From Pseudomonadota bacterium (GTDB lineage Bacteria; Pseudomonadota; Gammaproteobacteria; Burkholderiales; Burkholderiaceae_D): a stretch of 33,493 nucleotides of DNA. The notes beneath the pieces were generated by a model. The model was not told the origin of the DNA. It searched no databases and saw only the letters and a program-made list of their open reading frames with translations. The stretch lies in contig JAFAGG010000107.1 of NCBI GenBank assembly GCA_023422955.1, positions 1-33,493 of the forward strand, given 5' to 3'. Shown piece after piece: positions 6,778 to 14,560 of the stretch. Position numbers and translations under genes: made by a program. Position 1 is the stretch's first letter, and the number at the start of each line of letters is the position of its first letter.

Positions 6778-7767
6778 TTACTTCTGATCATCGATGGCGA
6801 CGCCTGCGTTATGCGCCTGCTGATCTGCATGATAGGAACTGCGCACCATCGCACCCACTGCCGCATGCACGAAGCCCATCTTGTAGGCTTCCGCTTCGAA
6901 CATCGCGAAGGTGTCGGGATGCACGTAGCGGCGTACCGGCAAATGGTCGCCGGAAGGCATCAGGTACTGGCCTATAGTCAGCATGTCCACGTTGTGATCG
7001 CGCAGGTCGCGCATCACTTGCAGGATTTCTTCATCGGTCTCGCCCAGGCCCACCATGATGCCGGACTTGGTCGGGATGTCGGGATGCAGTTCCTTGAATC
7101 GTTTAAGCAGGTTCAGCGAATAAGCATAGTCGGAACCGGGGCGCGCTTCCTTGTACAGGCGCGGCACGGTTTCCAGGTTGTGGTTCATCACGTCGGGCGG
7201 CACCGACTTCAGAATTTCCAGCGCGCGGTCGGCACGGCCGCGGAAATCCGGCGTCAGGATTTCGATGCGCGTAGCCGGCGACAGTTCGCGCACTTTTTCT
7301 ATGCAAGCCACGAAATGCCCGGCGCCGCCGTCGCGCAGATCGTCGCGGTCCACCGAGGTGATCACCACGTAATTCAGCCTCAGCGCTGCAATCGTCTTCG
7401 CCAGGTTGATCGGCTCATCCGGATCGAGCGGGTCGGGGCGACCATGGCCCACATCGCAGAACGGGCAGCGCCGCGTGCACTTGTCGCCCATGATCATGAA
7501 GGTCGCGGTGCCTTTGCCGAAGCATTCACCGATATTCGGGCAGGACGCTTCCTCGCACACGGTCACCAGATTGTTGGCGCGCAGGATGTCCTTGATTTCG
7601 TAGAAGCGCGTGGTCGGCGAACCGGCCTTCACCCGTATCCAGCTCGGCTTGGCCAGCTTTTCGGCGGGAACGATCTTGATTGGAATGCGGCGGGTCTTGT
7701 CTGCGCCTTTTTGCTTTTCAGTCGGCTTGTAGGCGGGCGTGTCTAGCGTCTTGTTCTCAGTCGTCAT
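6778..7767 (-). CDS. lipA: Lipoyl synthase LipA (radical SAM)
   Basis: LipA inserts two sulfur atoms into octanoyl chains on E2 and GcvH proteins, completing lipoate. The 329-residue protein shows both [4Fe-4S] cluster motifs: the auxiliary CX4CX5C (Cys71, Cys76, Cys82 in CEEASCPNIGEC) and the radical-SAM CX3CX2C (Cys97, Cys101, Cys104 in CTRRCPFC). The C-terminal RSSY supplies the usual Ser ligand of the auxiliary cluster. The start at MTTENK (7767) is preferred; an upstream in-frame ATG at 7800 would add 11 residues of no family likeness. It follows lipB by 72 bases and ends at a long hairpin. Confidence 0.97.
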   Translation of the reverse strand: MTTENKTLDTPAYKPTEKQKGADKTRRIPIKIVPAEKLAKPSWIRVKAGSPTTRFYEIKDILRANNLVTVCEEASCPNIGECFGKGTATFMIMGDKCTRRCPFCDVGHGRPDPLDPDEPINLAKTIAALRLNYVVITSVDRDDLRDGGAGHFVACIEKVRELSPATRIEILTPDFRGRADRALEILKSVPPDVMNHNLETVPRLYKEARPGSDYAYSLNLLKRFKELHPDIPTKSGIMVGLGETDEEILQVMRDLRDHNVDMLTIGQYLMPSGDHLPVRRYVHPDTFAMFEAEAYKMGFVHAAVGAMVRSSYHADQQAHNAGVAIDDQK

Positions 7768-7839
7768 CTGGAGTGGGTTTCCATACAAGCAGTGTTTCAT
7801 CTCGGGCCGGATCAGCCTTCGCCTGTCACTGCCTTGTCT

Positions 7840-8481
7840 TTATCGGGTTAATAATTCGGCGAGCCGGTGTGCCAGTTTCATCTGCACTTCCTGCAAGGGC
7901 GCAGTCACACCGGAAGTTTTCATGTCCATGGTTTGCAAACCCTCGTGGCCGCAAGGGTTGATCCAGGAAAACGGCGCGAGATCCATATCTACATTCAGCG
8001 CTACGCCGTGATAGGTGGAGCCATTGCCGCGTATCTTCAAACCCAGCGCGGCAATCTTCGCACCCTGATGCGGCCCTTGCGCCATGTAAATGCCGGGTGC
8101 ACCGTCCTTCCTCACACCCGCCAGATTATACGCTTCCAGCGTATCGATCACCGCCTGCTCGATCCGGTTCACAAATTCCCGTGCAAACAGTTTGCCGCCT
8201 TCCTTGTTACGCCGCAGATCGTATAGCAGATACACCACCACCTGTCCCGGTCCGTGATACGTGACTTCGCCGCCGCGATCGGTTTGCACGACCGGAATGC
8301 CGTTGGGATTGAGCACATGGGATTTGTCCGCACCAAGCCCCAGCGTGAAGACCGGCGGATGCTCGACGATCCAGAGCTGGTCGGAGGATTCGGAGGTGCG
8401 CGCATCGGTATAGGCGCGCATCGCGTCGAAGGTGGTTTCGTAGGGCTCTTGGCCGCGGTGGAGGACAACAGGAACAGGCAT
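7840..8481 (-). CDS. lipB: Octanoyl-ACP:protein N-octanoyltransferase LipB
   Basis: LipB transfers octanoate from acyl carrier protein to the lipoyl domain lysine, the first step of de novo lipoate synthesis. The 213 residues carry the family signature GGEVTYHGPGQVVVYLLYDLRR, the catalytic Lys142 in GAKIAALGLKI and Cys177 in WINPCGHEGLQTMDM. No clear ribosome site precedes the ATG at 8481, which lies 21 bases after the stop of the upstream lipoprotein gene; translational coupling may explain this. It lies directly upstream of lipA, as in many beta- and gammaproteobacteria. Confidence 0.96.
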   Translation of the reverse strand: MPVPVVLHRGQEPYETTFDAMRAYTDARTSESSDQLWIVEHPPVFTLGLGADKSHVLNPNGIPVVQTDRGGEVTYHGPGQVVVYLLYDLRRNKEGGKLFAREFVNRIEQAVIDTLEAYNLAGVRKDGAPGIYMAQGPHQGAKIAALGLKIRGNGSTYHGVALNVDMDLAPFSWINPCGHEGLQTMDMKTSGVTAPLQEVQMKLAHRLAELLTR

Positions 8482-8502
8482 AGTAAGGAAACTTGCGAAG
8501 GA

Positions 8503-8967
8503 TTATTTCTTTATCAGCTGCCTGATGGCCGCTTGCCCATGCTCGATGGCATCCGCTGCCGGCAAGGAACCATCTGCTTCTACCAGTACAAAAGCGTCCT
8601 GTTTCAAGCCTTTGCTTTCCACCACGATTGCTTCTTTGTCGCCGAACGTCGCCAGCGTCACCTTATTGATATCCTGCGCTGCGATGCGCTTGACTGGCTT
8701 GAACCGCTTATTGTCGGCTTCCCATTGTGCCCATATCACAGCCTTGTCTGTGACCATCAGCGCTCCGCCTGCCTGGCCTTCTCCTTGCATTCCCGCCGGC
8801 TCGCCGGCGTTGGGAAACCAGGCAGCGGAGTGCGCAAATCCCATGTTCCCCTCAGACTCCGGCACAGCCTCAACCGTCGCCTTCTGGAATTCATCGATTT
8901 CAACCGGGCCGTAAGAAGTGCAAGCGGCCACAAACAGGGCGGCCAGCACGGCAAGCACCTTCTGCAT
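8503..8967 (-). CDS. Unrecognised lipoprotein within the lipoate gene array
   Basis: I do not recognise a family. The 154-residue protein has a clear lipoprotein signal, FVAAC with acylated Cys16, followed by SYGPVEIDEF. The mature part has a predicted beta-rich segment (GALMVTDKAVIWAQWE, INKVTLATFGDKEAIVVES, DAFVLVEAD) and ends in a helix (AADAIEHGQAAIRQLIKK). That pattern recalls small bacterial PH-like folds, but this is inference. AAGGGG lies 6 bases before the ATG. It sits between ybeD (224 bases upstream) and lipB (21 bases downstream), in the same direction, so it is probably co-transcribed with lipB-lipA. Nothing links it biochemically to lipoate. Confidence 0.8.
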   Translation of the reverse strand: MQKVLAVLAALFVAACTSYGPVEIDEFQKATVEAVPESEGNMGFAHSAAWFPNAGEPAGMQGEGQAGGALMVTDKAVIWAQWEADNKRFKPVKRIAAQDINKVTLATFGDKEAIVVESKGLKQDAFVLVEADGSLPAADAIEHGQAAIRQLIKK

Positions 8968-9191
8968 AATTTCCCCTTGGTTTGTCAGAGAGGAAGTATG
9001 TTACCTCATGCCAGGATCATCCTATTGCGCTATGGACCTGGATGCGGCTTGGGTTGGTGGCGATCAAGTCAGGGCAATGCCTGAAATCTCTTTGGCCTGT
9101 CTCGCAAACTGAAACCATGCTTGCCAAAAAATTTCAGGGCGCCTGATTGCTTTGCTATATTTTTTGCCTTCGGGGACACGGGTTCTTCGTG

Positions 9192-9473
9192 CTACAACAC
9201 CACCTTCACCATCTCATGCGAAGAAAGCGCGCGATAAAGATTATCCAGTTGCTCCCGGCTCGTCGCTCGCACCGTCACTGTCAGCGACAGATAGTTGCCT
9301 TTCGATGAAGGCCGCATTTCCATCTTGTCGGCGGTGAATTCCGGATCGTACTGCTGCACGACTTCCACTATCGTTTGCGCGAAGTTTTCCTGCGTGGGGC
9401 CCATGACCTTGATTGGGAAATCGCTTGGGTATTCAATCAGGCTTTCTTTGGGATCGGGGATGGGAGTAAGCAT
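9192..9473 (-). CDS. ybeD: DUF493 (YbeD-like) protein
   Basis: A 93-residue member of the DUF493/YbeD family, small alpha-beta sandwiches resembling ACT-type regulatory domains. Typical features are LIEYPSDFPIKVMG at the start, FAQTIVEVVQQYDPEF in the first helix, SSKGNYLSLTVTVRATSREQLDNLYRAL in the middle, and the terminal VKVVL. The function is unknown; in E. coli it lies between dacA and lipB, as it broadly does here. It is 18 bases downstream of dat, so the two are probably one transcript. The 224 bases that follow it before the lipoprotein gene hold no obvious gene or terminator. Confidence 0.93.
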   Translation of the reverse strand: MLTPIPDPKESLIEYPSDFPIKVMGPTQENFAQTIVEVVQQYDPEFTADKMEMRPSSKGNYLSLTVTVRATSREQLDNLYRALSSHEMVKVVL

Positions 9474-9491
9474 GTCTTTTCTCTTTGAGGT

Positions 9492-10337
9492 TCAGGCCGC
9501 TTTCGCTTGCTGATAAGCGCCGTACAGTTTCTGATAGATGGGGCCGGGTTTGCCGTTTCCAATACGCCTGTCATCCAGCTTCACGATAGCAATCACTTCC
9601 TTGGTGGCGGAGGTCATCAGCAGTTCGTCCGCATCGAACACTTCCTCTTTCGCAATGCGGCGCGCTTCGAAGGGGATGCCTTCGGATGCGGCCAGTTCCT
9701 GCATCAGGCCGTAGCGTATGCCTTCGAGGATGAGGTGATCATTCGGCGGGACTGTCAGCTTGCCGTGCTTTACCACCCAGATATTCGAGGACGAACCTTC
9801 GGTCAGGAAGCCGTCGCGGAACTGCACGGTTTCGAAGGCGCCGTGATCGACTGCATATTGTGCAGCCAGCACATTGCCCAGCAGCGAAATCGACTTGATG
9901 TCGCAATGCAGCCAGCGCTTGTCTTCCATGGTCACGCACTGGATGCCGGCAGCGCGCACTTCCGGCGACGGCAGTACCAGTGGATTGGTCATGATGAAAA
10001 CGGTAGGTGTGATGTCGGCCGGGAAGGCATGGCCGCGCCTGGCGACGCCGCGGGTGACTTGCAGGTAGACCATCTGGGTATCGGCCGGATGGGCATCGAC
10101 CACTTGCTGGATCAGCTCCATCCATTGATTCTGCGTGTACGGATTAGCGATGCTTATTTTTTCCAGGCTGCGAAGCAGACGCGCCATGTGCTGCGCGGCA
10201 CGGAACATCTTGCGATCGTAAATCGGGATGACTTCGTAGATGCCGTCGCCGAAGATGAAGCCGCGGTCGAGCACGGGAACGCGGGCTTCGGATATCGGTA
10301 GCAATGCGCCGTTCAGGTGGACCAGGGGATCATTCAT
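9492..10337 (-). CDS. dat: D-amino acid (D-alanine) aminotransferase
   Basis: A class IV PLP-dependent aminotransferase of 281 residues. D-alanine aminotransferases interconvert D-alanine and 2-oxoglutarate with pyruvate and D-glutamate, feeding peptidoglycan precursors. The PLP lysine is Lys148 in CDIKSISLLGNVLA, and Glu180 in FLTEGSSSN is the typical ring-nitrogen ligand. LDRGFIFGDGIYEVIPIY near residue 23 is the family's N-terminal signature. Start at 10337 is set by GAAGGAG six bases upstream; an in-frame upstream ATG at 10352 is rejected. Branched-chain aminotransferase or aminodeoxychorismate lyase are alternatives, but proximity to dacA and the DIKS motif favour Dat. It stands 18 bases before ybeD and after the dacA terminator. 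Confidence 0.9.
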   Translation of the reverse strand: MNDPLVHLNGALLPISEARVPVLDRGFIFGDGIYEVIPIYDRKMFRAAQHMARLLRSLEKISIANPYTQNQWMELIQQVVDAHPADTQMVYLQVTRGVARRGHAFPADITPTVFIMTNPLVLPSPEVRAAGIQCVTMEDKRWLHCDIKSISLLGNVLAAQYAVDHGAFETVQFRDGFLTEGSSSNIWVVKHGKLTVPPNDHLILEGIRYGLMQELAASEGIPFEARRIAKEEVFDADELLMTSATKEVIAIVKLDDRRIGNGKPGPIYQKLYGAYQQAKAA

Positions 10338-10445
10338 GCAGGGCTCCTTCATGTGCTCTGAACGTTCGTCGTTTCGCGGGACGTGCCGTCTTTATGTTTC
10401 CTTCCCTTGAAGAGGAAGGCGTCCAATGCCCATCATTTTCCGCTG

Positions 10446-10482
10446 CCAAAAACAAAACGAGGAAGGCATTTGCCTTCCTCGT
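10446..10482 (-). terminator. Rho-independent terminator after dacA
   Basis: ACGAGGAAGGCA and TGCCTTCCTCGT pair perfectly around two bases at 10457-10482. On the minus strand the stem is followed by TTTTGTTTTTGG. It begins 24 bases after the dacA stop and separates dacA from dat. Confidence 0.88.
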
Positions 10483-10506
10483 CGGGAGTTTACTGCGATT
10501 GCAGGT

Positions 10507-11649
10507 TTATTGCATCCAGAGGCGCACGGAGTCCCAGGCGCGGCCGAACATGCCGGCTTCGCCGACTTGCTCCAGCGACAGCACCGGCAGCTCGGCGACC
10601 ACGCGGCCGTCAGCCATGATCTTCAGGGTGCCGACGCGGCTGTTCTGTGCAATCGGTGCAACCAGCGGATCTTTGCGCTCCAGTACCGGCTTGAGCTTGT
10701 CAGCCGTGCCCTTGGGAACGGTGACGAAAATATCTTCATTGAAGCCGAGCTTCACCTGGTTCTTGGTGCCTTTCCAGACATCGGGCGTAGCAACCGCTTC
10801 GCCCTTTGCATACAGGCGTACGGTATCGAAATTCAGGAAGCCCCAGTTCAGCAGCTTCTGGCTTTCCTGAGCGCGGGTGCGGTCCGAATTGGTGCCAAGC
10901 ACTACGGAAACCAGGCGGCGGTCATGATTGCCGCTCGGGCGCTTGGCGGTGGAAATCAGGCAATAACCCGCAGTGCTGGTGTAGCCGGTCTTCAGGCCGT
11001 CAACGGTCGGGTCCAGCCACAGCAGACGGTTGCGGTTGGATTGGGTGATCTTGTTGTACGTGAAGCTCTTGACCGAGTAGATCTTGTACAGCTCGGGATG
11101 GTCATTGATCATGTGCTGCGCAAGCTTGGCCAGGTCGCGCGCGGTCGAGTAGTTTTCCGGATGCGGCAAGCCGTGCGCATTGGCAAAGCGGGTGGACTTC
11201 AGGCCCATGCGTTCCGCTTCGCGATTCATCAGCGCCACGAAGGAAGGCTCGGTGCCGGCTACGGCTTCGGCCAGCGCGACGGCGGCATCGTTGCCGGACT
11301 GGACTATCAGGCCATGCAGCAGGTCATTCACGTTGACCGGCACGCGCGGTTCGATGAACATCTTGGAGCTGTCCTTGTCGACTTTCCACGCATGTTCCGA
11401 TACCTGGATCATTTGCTGCAGGTCGAGACGTTTTTCCTTGACTGCATTGAAGGAAAGATAAGCCGTCATGATCTTGACCAGCGATGCGGGTTCTACGCGT
11501 GCATCGGGATCATGGGCTGCCAGGACCTGACCGCTGGTGGCATCCAGCAGCATGTACGATTTTGCAGCGATGGTCGGAGCAGGCAGTTGTTGAGCCAGCG
11601 CGGAAAAGGATAGGAAAAGGCCGAGAGCAGCCGCAAAAATTCTTTTCAT
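10507..11649 (-). CDS. dacA: D-alanyl-D-alanine carboxypeptidase (PBP5/6 type)
   Basis: A secreted low-molecular-mass penicillin-binding protein that trims the terminal D-Ala from peptidoglycan pentapeptides. The 380-residue product has a signal peptide (residues 1-19, cut after ALA) and the S11 peptidase triad of motifs: SLVK (Ser56, Lys59), SGN (118-120) and KTG (220-222). A C-terminal beta domain ends in FGRAWDSVRLWMQ, an amphipathic helix of the kind that anchors PBP5/6 to the inner-membrane surface. Start at MKRIFAAALG (11649); upstream in-frame residues lack signal-peptide character. It is transcribed towards dat and ybeD, from which it is separated by a terminator. Confidence 0.95.
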   Translation of the reverse strand: MKRIFAAALGLFLSFSALAQQLPAPTIAAKSYMLLDATSGQVLAAHDPDARVEPASLVKIMTAYLSFNAVKEKRLDLQQMIQVSEHAWKVDKDSSKMFIEPRVPVNVNDLLHGLIVQSGNDAAVALAEAVAGTEPSFVALMNREAERMGLKSTRFANAHGLPHPENYSTARDLAKLAQHMINDHPELYKIYSVKSFTYNKITQSNRNRLLWLDPTVDGLKTGYTSTAGYCLISTAKRPSGNHDRRLVSVVLGTNSDRTRAQESQKLLNWGFLNFDTVRLYAKGEAVATPDVWKGTKNQVKLGFNEDIFVTVPKGTADKLKPVLERKDPLVAPIAQNSRVGTLKIMADGRVVAELPVLSLEQVGEAGMFGRAWDSVRLWMQ

Positions 11650-11749
11650 GGGACATCCATCATGAAGGGTGCGACGCATGGAGCAGAATCGCTGCAAGGC
11701 CGCAGGCCCGGTTGGAGTTGAAGCACGAAAAGATTATAAGGCGTGTGCG

Positions 11750-12385
11750 CTAGCGTTGCCACAGGGAAGTGACGATATTCTTTATATGATGTAGACGACG
11801 ATGAAAGAAATGGTCTGCACCTGGTATCACTATGACAGGTAAATCCTGCGGTCTTGCCCAATCCATCACATTCGACAGCGGTATCGTTTCATCTTCTTCG
11901 CCATGAATGACAATGGTATCGGCCGGCACATCGGGCAGATTCCACTTGCCGGGCGCGGAGCCGATCAGCACCAGTCGCTCTGCCGGTGTTTGCTGTTCTG
12001 ACAAACGCTGCGCGATTTGTGTCTGGATGTAAGTCCCGAAAGAAAAGCCGGACAATACAAACGGCAGGCCGGGATACTGTTCGCGCGCATGCTCCAGCAG
12101 CATCAGCATGTCGTCGGCTTCGCCGCGGCCTTCATCGTGCACGCCTTCGGAAGCGCCGACGCCGCGGAAATTCATGCGGAACACGGCATAACCCAAGCCT
12201 TGAAACGTGCGCGCCAGCGTGACCACGATCTTGTTATCCATGGTGCCGCCGAACAGCGGATGCGGATGGCCTACCAGTGCAATGCCGCGCGGCGTCGGGA
12301 AGCTGTCTTCGGCGGGCAGGTCGCGCGCGCATTCCAGATTGCCGGCAACGCCTGCGAGAGAAAAATAATCGGTGGCGGAATTCAT
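11750..12385 (-). CDS. Alpha/beta hydrolase
   Basis: A 211-residue cytoplasmic alpha/beta hydrolase of the dienelactone-hydrolase-like group. The catalytic triad can be read as Ser115 in SGFSFGTY, Asp165 in HGEEDETIPL and His192 in GADHFFHRR. GHPHPLFGGTMDNKIV near residue 39 carries the oxyanion region and FRGVGASEG follows; both are hallmarks of this widespread Burkholderiales subfamily. The substrate is unknown. AGGTGA lies 7 bases before the ATG. It follows the ferredoxin gene by 23 bases, so the two are probably co-transcribed; the dacA ATG is 100 bases further on. Confidence 0.9.
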   Translation of the reverse strand: MNSATDYFSLAGVAGNLECARDLPAEDSFPTPRGIALVGHPHPLFGGTMDNKIVVTLARTFQGLGYAVFRMNFRGVGASEGVHDEGRGEADDMLMLLEHAREQYPGLPFVLSGFSFGTYIQTQIAQRLSEQQTPAERLVLIGSAPGKWNLPDVPADTIVIHGEEDETIPLSNVMDWARPQDLPVIVIPGADHFFHRRLHHIKNIVTSLWQR

Positions 12386-12408
12386 TATTTCACCTGCTTA
12401 AAAAATAA

Positions 12409-12726
12409 TCAGATCTTCAAGCGTTCGACCACACGTCCGCCGACCAGATGCACGTCGATGATTTCATCGATGTCGTGCGTGTCGACATAGGTGTACCAGG
12501 TGCCTTCGGGATAGACCACGATCACCGGGCCTTCTTCGCAACGGTCCAGGCAGCCTGCCTTGTTGATGCGCACCTTGCCCGCGCCGTTCAACCCGAGTTC
12601 CTTGATGCGGCGCTTCGCGTATTCCTGCGCGGCCTGCGCGCCGCAACCCGCGCAATGGGCGCGCCCATCATCGCGTTCATTAAGACAGAAAAACACATGG
12701 TGCTTGAAGAACTGGGACTCAGACAT
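12409..12726 (-). CDS. Thioredoxin-like [2Fe-2S] ferredoxin
   Basis: A 105-residue shethna-type ferredoxin with a thioredoxin fold and a [2Fe-2S] cluster. The likely cysteine ligands are Cys14 (HHVFFCLNER), Cys25 and/or Cys28 (HCAGCG), Cys59 and Cys63 (NKAGCLDRCEEGP), the spacing known for this family and for the NuoE-like domain. C-terminal segment VVYPEGTWYTYVDTHDIDEI is also typical. These proteins carry electrons in the cytoplasm; the partner here is not identifiable. A TTG at 12732 could start the frame, but the ATG at 12726 is preferred. It lies between the VanZ gene and the hydrolase, all in one direction. Confidence 0.92.
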   Translation of the reverse strand: MSESQFFKHHVFFCLNERDDGRAHCAGCGAQAAQEYAKRRIKELGLNGAGKVRINKAGCLDRCEEGPVIVVYPEGTWYTYVDTHDIDEIIDVHLVGGRVVERLKI

Positions 12727-12793
12727 CGGCAATCCGTTTCAGAAGGACGGGACAGGAACAGGAGAAAGTGCAAGCGGGAATGATACACCGCAA

Positions 12794-13921
12794 TCAACGC
12801 AGCTTCAGGCGATGCACGGGATGCAGCAGGAACCATAACAGCAGCAGCGGCCATACCAGCGACAGGAAGTGGGTGGCGCCGTTGAAATTGAGGAACTTGC
12901 CTTGTACCCAGGTTTGCAGGATGGCGCTGAAGTAGGGATTGATGGGGGCAGCGTTCACGACCAGCAGGCTGATGGCCAGCATGAAAACGGCAAAGCGGCG
13001 CTGCGTGGTCGGATGCGAACGGAAAAAGCACAGCGCGATGAGGATGCCGATGACGATGCCTGCCTTGGCGCCTGGTGTGAGCCAGGCAAAGGCATCCTGC
13101 GGCGAAAACAGCAGATAGCCCGCCAGCGACTCGACGGCAAAAGCGGTCAGCATCAGTCCGGTTGCCAGCAGCAGCTTGGGAGACTTGTCGCGCAGCAGGC
13201 ATAAAAATGTGAGCAGCGCACCGGCCAGTCCGCAGGCGGCAATGACGGTTTCCAGCACCCAGTAATGTGCAGCACTCAGCGCAACGCCGCTTTTCAATAA
13301 CGGGTTCAACTCTATCGGCCGGGCCAGCCAGGAAGACAGCCAGTTGGAAAGCACCGGAGTGAAATGCCCGTGGCCGAAAAGATAAGCCTGCGGATAGATT
13401 TGCGCAAGCGGCCACAGAATCAGAATGGCCAGGCCGCGACTGGCTTCCTCGCTGAACCAGCGTTGGCGCAGCGGGAGGAAATAGCCGCGCTCCAGTGTAT
13501 AGCGCGTCAGGAACGGGCCGAGCAGCGCACCGATGAAAACACCGGCCGAGTTGGCCAGCAAGTCGAGGTTGGAAGACACGCGACTGGGCAGGAACGTTTG
13601 CATGGCTTCCATGGAGCCTGACAGCAGGGTGCCCAGCACCAGCGTCAGCAGCATGGCTGCATATTTTTTAAGCGTTGGATACAAGGCCATCACCACCAGT
13701 ATGCCCAGCGGCACATAAGCGGCGATATTGGTGACCAGGTCGAATACGGTGCGATAACGCGGGAAGGGGGCGAAAAGATAGGCGAAGGGCGAGACGCCGA
13801 TATTGTGCCAGCCGGAGAAAGGATAACCGCTCGCATACACCACCAGCAGCGCGTACAGCAGGGCTATGACGCGTACCGTGGTCGACGCGGCGGGCGCGTC
13901 GTGCGCGGACAAGCTTGTCAT
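12794..13921 (-). CDS. Large VanZ-family membrane protein
   Basis: A 375-residue inner-membrane protein with perhaps nine or ten hydrophobic segments. The N-terminal third is a VanZ domain: FDLVTNIAAYVPLGILV, then SGSMEAMQTFLPSRVSSNLDLLANSAG with the family's Glu, Gln, Arg and Asp-x-x-x-Asn residues. VanZ of enterococci confers low-level teicoplanin resistance; most homologues have no known role. The remaining two-thirds adds further membrane helices and the C-terminus ends in a basic tail (HPVHRLKLR). Its ATG overlaps the stop of the PqiC-like gene as TAATG, so translation is coupled to the lipid-transport operon. This ATG (13921) is chosen over an upstream in-frame start at 13954 because of that coupling. 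Confidence 0.85.
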   Translation of the reverse strand: MTSLSAHDAPAASTTVRVIALLYALLVVYASGYPFSGWHNIGVSPFAYLFAPFPRYRTVFDLVTNIAAYVPLGILVVMALYPTLKKYAAMLLTLVLGTLLSGSMEAMQTFLPSRVSSNLDLLANSAGVFIGALLGPFLTRYTLERGYFLPLRQRWFSEEASRGLAILILWPLAQIYPQAYLFGHGHFTPVLSNWLSSWLARPIELNPLLKSGVALSAAHYWVLETVIAACGLAGALLTFLCLLRDKSPKLLLATGLMLTAFAVESLAGYLLFSPQDAFAWLTPGAKAGIVIGILIALCFFRSHPTTQRRFAVFMLAISLLVVNAAPINPYFSAILQTWVQGKFLNFNGATHFLSLVWPLLLLWFLLHPVHRLKLR

Positions 13922-14529
13922 TACTTGCCGGGCTGGGGCAGGGCGGACAGCCAATGCAGGATGTCGGCCATCATCATGTCATTCGCCTGTGCCATCGCCC
14001 TGGCACCACCTTCGGCATCCTGGCTCGGCGCCGGAATGCGCTGCTGGAAAAGTTTCTGGTCGAGCAGCTTTCTGCCGTCCAGCACGGCTACTCGGGCTAC
14101 GAGTTGCGCATAGCTTCGTTCCGGGCTTTCGAATACATGGGTGAAATCGTCAAGCTCGATGCGCAGGCTGGGCAGGCGCGCGATGCCCACGCTGGAAGAC
14201 AATACCTGGCCGCCGTTCTGGCTGATATGCGACTTGATTCTTTCCTCGAACAGGCGCGCCGGCGACATGCTCCACTGGCTCTGCGAATAAGGCAGCGGCT
14301 GCTGCGCATTGGCGTAGACCAGGCGGTAATACATCTGCGGACCGTTCAGCCATTCGGGTGCGGTCACGCGGGCGATGGACAGGGCCGGCAAGGTGAGCGG
14401 GCCCGTCGGCGTGGCGGGCATCATGCCCAGGTCAAACGCCGTGGCGCGCGGGTTGGGGGCGTTGCCCGATACGCAGGCGCCGCACAGCGCGGCGAGCAGC
14501 AATACGAAAGGCAGTAAGCTTTTCTTCAT
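13921..14529 (-). CDS. PqiC-like auxiliary lipoprotein of an MCE transporter
   Basis: A 202-residue protein of the ABC-type transport auxiliary lipoprotein family (PqiC/DUF330). The signal peptide ends in LCGAC, with acylated Cys19 (a slightly unusual lipobox, Cys at -3). The body has family segments FDLGMMPATP, LTLPALSIARVTAPEWLNGPQMYYRLVYANAQQP and FEERIKSHISQNG, and a beta-rich core (LRIELDDFTHVFESPERSYAQLVARVAVLD). In PqiABC the lipoprotein sits on the outer membrane and meets the MCE tunnel. The start at 14529 is set by AGGACA eight bases upstream. It follows mlaD by 31 bases and overlaps the VanZ start. Confidence 0.88.
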   Translation of the reverse strand: MKKSLLPFVLLLAALCGACVSGNAPNPRATAFDLGMMPATPTGPLTLPALSIARVTAPEWLNGPQMYYRLVYANAQQPLPYSQSQWSMSPARLFEERIKSHISQNGGQVLSSSVGIARLPSLRIELDDFTHVFESPERSYAQLVARVAVLDGRKLLDQKLFQQRIPAPSQDAEGGARAMAQANDMMMADILHWLSALPQPGK

Positions 14530-14560
14530 AAAATGTCCTGAAAACATCCGATGGTTCGCA

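Noticed and set aside
6571..7746. A 391-codon plus-strand frame opposite lipA.
   Set aside because: It is the antisense of a conserved radical SAM enzyme, with shadow-like composition rich in His, Arg and Gln and no ribosome site.
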